Assembly: GCA_903927955.1 (NCBI GenBank)
Contig: CAIYOW010000013.1
Coordinates: forward strand, 1 to 40,485
DNA: 40,485 nucleotides
Source: an uncultured Methylococcaceae bacterium
GTDB lineage: Bacteria; Pseudomonadota; Gammaproteobacteria; Methylococcales; Methylomonadaceae
Direction of reading: 5' to 3'
Position 1 is the stretch's first letter; every line of letters begins with the position of its first letter. The translations under genes were made by a program, and so were the position numbers. A model generated the notes under the pieces. The model saw only the letters and a list, made by a program, of their open reading frames with translations, had not been told where the DNA came from and made no database searches. Below are positions 38,557 through 40,485 of the stretch, in pieces.

Positions 38557-39869
38557 AAATACTTATTATAGACGCCAGCGGGGCTTCATTAGACTGGACT
38601 ATGCGGTGCCTTAAAGATGGACACCAAGTTAAATGGTATCTTCCCGCCATGAAAAGCAAACTTATGCCTTGTAAAATCGGGAAAGGGCTTGTGGAAATAG
38701 TTAATGACCCTCGTGATTGGTATCGCTGGGCGGATCTTATATTCTATACCGATAACACCAAATGGATTGAGTATGCTGATATATGGCGTTCTCAAGGCTG
38801 GCCGGTTATTTCTCCTTCTGCCATTACAAGGGAATGGGAATTAGACCGTGATTTAGGGCAAACAATTCTTAAAAAAGCGGGTGTTAAAACTATCCCCGGC
38901 AAGGGCTTTAACGACTACGATACCGCTATAAATTATGTAAAAAAAGAAATGAAACGGTTTGTGTCAAAACCAAGCGGAGATGCTGATAAAGCTTTGTCTT
39001 ACGTATCTAAATCTCCTGCTGATATGGTTTATATGCTGCAAAGGTGGAAAAAGACCAATAAGCTAAAAAGAGAGTTCATTCTGCAATCTTTCTGTCCAGG
39101 GGTAGAGATGGCCGTTGGAGGGTGGTTTGGGCCAGGGGGATTTAATGAGGGCTGGTGTGAGAACTGGGAATTCAAAAAACTTATGAACGATGATTTAGGC
39201 GTTGCCACGGGGGAGCAAGGTACGGTAGTTCGATACACTAAAAAGTCTCTATTGGCTGATAAAGTCCTTAGGCCTGTTGAAGAAGCTTTAGCTAAAGAAA
39301 ACTATGTGGGCTATGTAGATGTTAACTGTATTATTTCTGAAGATGGTACTCCATGGCCTTTAGAATTTACTATGCGCCCCGGCTGGCCATTATTTAATAT
39401 TCAGCAACCTTTACACATTGGGGACCCTGCTGAGTGGTTATATGATCTGGCGGTTGGCAGAGACGCCAAAAACTTTAAGATTAACGAAATAGCGGTTGGT
39501 GTGGTATTATCAATTCCAGATTACCCTTATAGCCAGTTGACTCGCCGCGAAGTACAAGGGATACCTGTCTACGGGTTTGAACTAAACGAGGATATACATC
39601 CATGCGAAATGATGATGGGCGTAGCCCCGCAGGAGAAAGATGGGAAGATACTGGATTTACCTTGCATGGTGACAGCTGGCGATTACGTACTAGTGACGAC
39701 AGGGACATCCTCAACAATATCTTCAGCGAAGAAAAAAGCCTATGCAACAATGAAGAAGTTACAAGTACCGAACAGCCCGATGTATCGGACGGATATTGGG
39801 AGCAGATTGAAAAAACAATTACCCGAACTTCAAGCAATGGGGTACGCAAAAGATCTGATCTACCAATAG
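38553..39869 (+). CDS. ATP-grasp enzyme, PurD (GAR synthetase)-like
   Basis: A 438-residue protein with the length and order of phosphoribosylamine-glycine ligase. N-terminal Rossmann-like start MKILIIDASGASLDWTMRCL; ATP-grasp strands at FVSKPSGDADKALSYV (136-151) and FILQSFCPGVEMAVGG (175-190); Mg/ATP site WPLEFTMRPGWPLFNIQ (E271), matching the LEFN.R.GDPE site of GARS, with Thr and Trp replacing Asn and Asp. It ends MYRTDIGSRL as GARS often does. It may make purines for phage DNA, or ligate an amino acid in DNA or protein modification; substitutions leave the substrate open. No other pur gene is present. Its last 268 bases also encode the next gene. Confidence 0.75.
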   Translation: MKILIIDASGASLDWTMRCLKDGHQVKWYLPAMKSKLMPCKIGKGLVEIVNDPRDWYRWADLIFYTDNTKWIEYADIWRSQGWPVISPSAITREWELDRDLGQTILKKAGVKTIPGKGFNDYDTAINYVKKEMKRFVSKPSGDADKALSYVSKSPADMVYMLQRWKKTNKLKREFILQSFCPGVEMAVGGWFGPGGFNEGWCENWEFKKLMNDDLGVATGEQGTVVRYTKKSLLADKVLRPVEEALAKENYVGYVDVNCIISEDGTPWPLEFTMRPGWPLFNIQQPLHIGDPAEWLYDLAVGRDAKNFKINEIAVGVVLSIPDYPYSQLTRREVQGIPVYGFELNEDIHPCEMMMGVAPQEKDGKILDLPCMVTAGDYVLVTTGTSSTISSAKKKAYATMKKLQVPNSPMYRTDIGSRLKKQLPELQAMGYAKDLIYQ

Positions 39870-40126
39870 AGGCTATTACTCTTGATAGTTTAACTCCCTT
39901 GGCTTTAGCGGCATTTAAAGAAATTCTTGAAGCCCCTTTGGACTTAGAAGACCCTAACTACTCTCGTCTTATAGCTACCAAGAATGGGGCTGCTGTTGCT
40001 GTGGTTAATGCGGTAATAAAATCAGATGAAAATAGCTTTAAGAAACGTAATAACACAGTTTTAGAAAATTTGCTTCTCAGAATGAAACAAGCAGAAAAAC
40101 CCGTTATTACTATTGAGCAGAACTAA
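39602..40126 (+). CDS. Possible terminase small subunit, overprinted N-terminus
   Basis: A 174-residue frame whose first 89 codons lie inside the 3' end of the PurD-like gene in another frame. CGAGGA about 9 bases before the ATG supports the start, and I see no ATG nearer to the PurD stop. The unique C-terminal half (ITLDSLTPLALAAFKEILEA, SRLIATKNGAAVAVVNAVIK, KKRNNTVLENLLLRM) resembles helical small-terminase proteins of podophages. No other small-terminase candidate stands before the large terminase. The overprinted N-terminus is hydrophilic and probably disordered. Its 3' end overlaps the opposing gene by 17 bases. Confidence 0.5.
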   Translation: MRNDDGRSPAGERWEDTGFTLHGDSWRLRTSDDRDILNNIFSEEKSLCNNEEVTSTEQPDVSDGYWEQIEKTITRTSSNGVRKRSDLPIEAITLDSLTPLALAAFKEILEAPLDLEDPNYSRLIATKNGAAVAVVNAVIKSDENSFKKRNNTVLENLLLRMKQAEKPVITIEQN

Positions 40127-40466
40127 TTTGTACCCTCAATGCCGCAATTTTTGCCTCTAAGGTAGCTAAAGCCTGGGCCGAGGTCATGCTGGGAAAATTA
40201 GGATCCGTTGATGAAAAAGTACTTGTTGAACCTGTTTGTGCCCCTCGCACCATGCGAGGTGTTTGTAAAGCCTCTAAGGCTGCAATTTGGTCTAAAATGG
40301 TAGGTTGTTGCACCGCAGTTTGAGAAGGAGTAGGGGGCGTAAAAACGCCATTGACGTAAGACCAACCTATCTGACCAACGTCAGTCTGTACATCTTCGGA
40401 ATTAAGCGGAAAATCCGAAACGTATAGATTGCTTACAACTCCATCTACTATAACAGCATAGTTCAT
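40110..40466 (-). CDS. Tail fibre assembly protein
   Basis: A 118-residue protein. N-terminus MNYAVIVDGVVSNLYVSDFP, then QIGWSYVNGVFTPPTPS: the V.NG.V.N and G..Y.NG.F..P pattern of phage tail-fibre assembly proteins. The C-terminal half is helical (AQALATLEAKIAALRVQIS). On the circular map it starts 7 bases after the tail fibre stop (130-132). Convergent with the plus-strand unit and overlapping its last gene by 17 bases. Confidence 0.75.
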   Translation of the reverse strand: MNYAVIVDGVVSNLYVSDFPLNSEDVQTDVGQIGWSYVNGVFTPPTPSQTAVQQPTILDQIAALEALQTPRMVRGAQTGSTSTFSSTDPNFPSMTSAQALATLEAKIAALRVQISSAQ

Positions 40467-40485
40467 AAAAACCTCACGCGCTTAA
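40345..40485. repeat. Right copy of 141-bp exact terminal direct repeat
   Basis: Identical to 1-141. The unique genome length is therefore 40344 bp if circular. See the left copy for interpretation. Confidence 0.97.

Noticed and set aside
40336-40349. Hairpin GGCGT-AAAA-ACGCC near the contig end as a terminator or telomere
   Set aside because: It lies inside the fibre assembly gene, has no T run and only a 5-bp stem.
1-40485. Biological direct terminal repeats of T7 type
   Set aside because: The exact 141-base length matches an assembler k-mer and the repeat cuts a gene; sequence alone does not support physical ends.

Overview
The window is a complete, circular-mapping genome of a tailed bacteriophage of podovirus type, about 40.34 kb unique. 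Bases 1-141 are repeated exactly at 40345-40485. That length equals the largest default k-mer of the MEGAHIT assembler, so I read it as contig closure and not as a proven terminal repeat. Several things point to a short-tailed virus: a portal, a scaffold and an N4-gp56-type major capsid protein, followed by an adaptor and a long nozzle protein, with Gln/Asn-rich ejection proteins and no tape-measure or tail-tube gene. A nested i-/o-spanin pair points to a Gram-negative host. I see no integrase, phage RNA polymerase, tRNA, CRISPR array or insertion sequence, so transcription probably uses the host RNA polymerase.

Layout. Two large transcription units diverge from an AT-rich gene-free block at 17296-18148. 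This block contains a 248-bp quasi-palindrome, ATGAAC iteron-like motifs and several short direct repeats, and is the best candidate for origin and control region. Leftward (minus strand, 17295 to 2893) comes a run of very small, translationally coupled early genes, including decaying pentapeptide-repeat loci, a nucleotidyltransferase-like protein and zinc-ribbon miniproteins. The replication module follows: family A DNA polymerase, DUF6378 protein, RecB/Cas4-like nuclease, VRR-NUC nuclease, SNF2-type helicase, a putative ssDNA-binding protein with AT-hook, an HTH regulator and an AEP primase-helicase. A sigma70-like promoter at the 3' end of the primase gene opens a second minus-strand unit. 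It holds a jelly-roll-like structural protein, nested spanins, a glycine-rich tail fibre and, across the contig junction, the fibre assembly protein at 40466-40110.

Rightward (plus strand, 18149 to 40126) comes the morphogenesis unit: endonuclease VII, two small tandem paralogues, a 506-aa structural protein, a membrane protein, a KTSC protein, large terminase, portal, scaffold, capsid (with an apparent inserted beta domain), a decoration candidate, adaptor, nozzle, collar fibre, assembly protein, holin candidate, T4-type lysozyme, a membrane protein, a GNAT acetyltransferase and two or three ejection proteins. It ends with a PurD-like ATP-grasp enzyme whose 3' end is overprinted by a possible small-terminase gene.

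How it works together: early leftward genes take over the host and replicate the DNA, with host-type sigma70 promoters used throughout. The rightward genes build and package the virion. Lysis is split, with holin and endolysin on the plus strand and spanins on the minus strand with the fibre. The least expected elements are the quasi-palindrome, the ATP-grasp gene with its long overprint, the scattered MIKY/pentapeptide fragments, and a gene apparently broken at a (TA)n tract. All functions were assigned by reading motifs; no database search was run.
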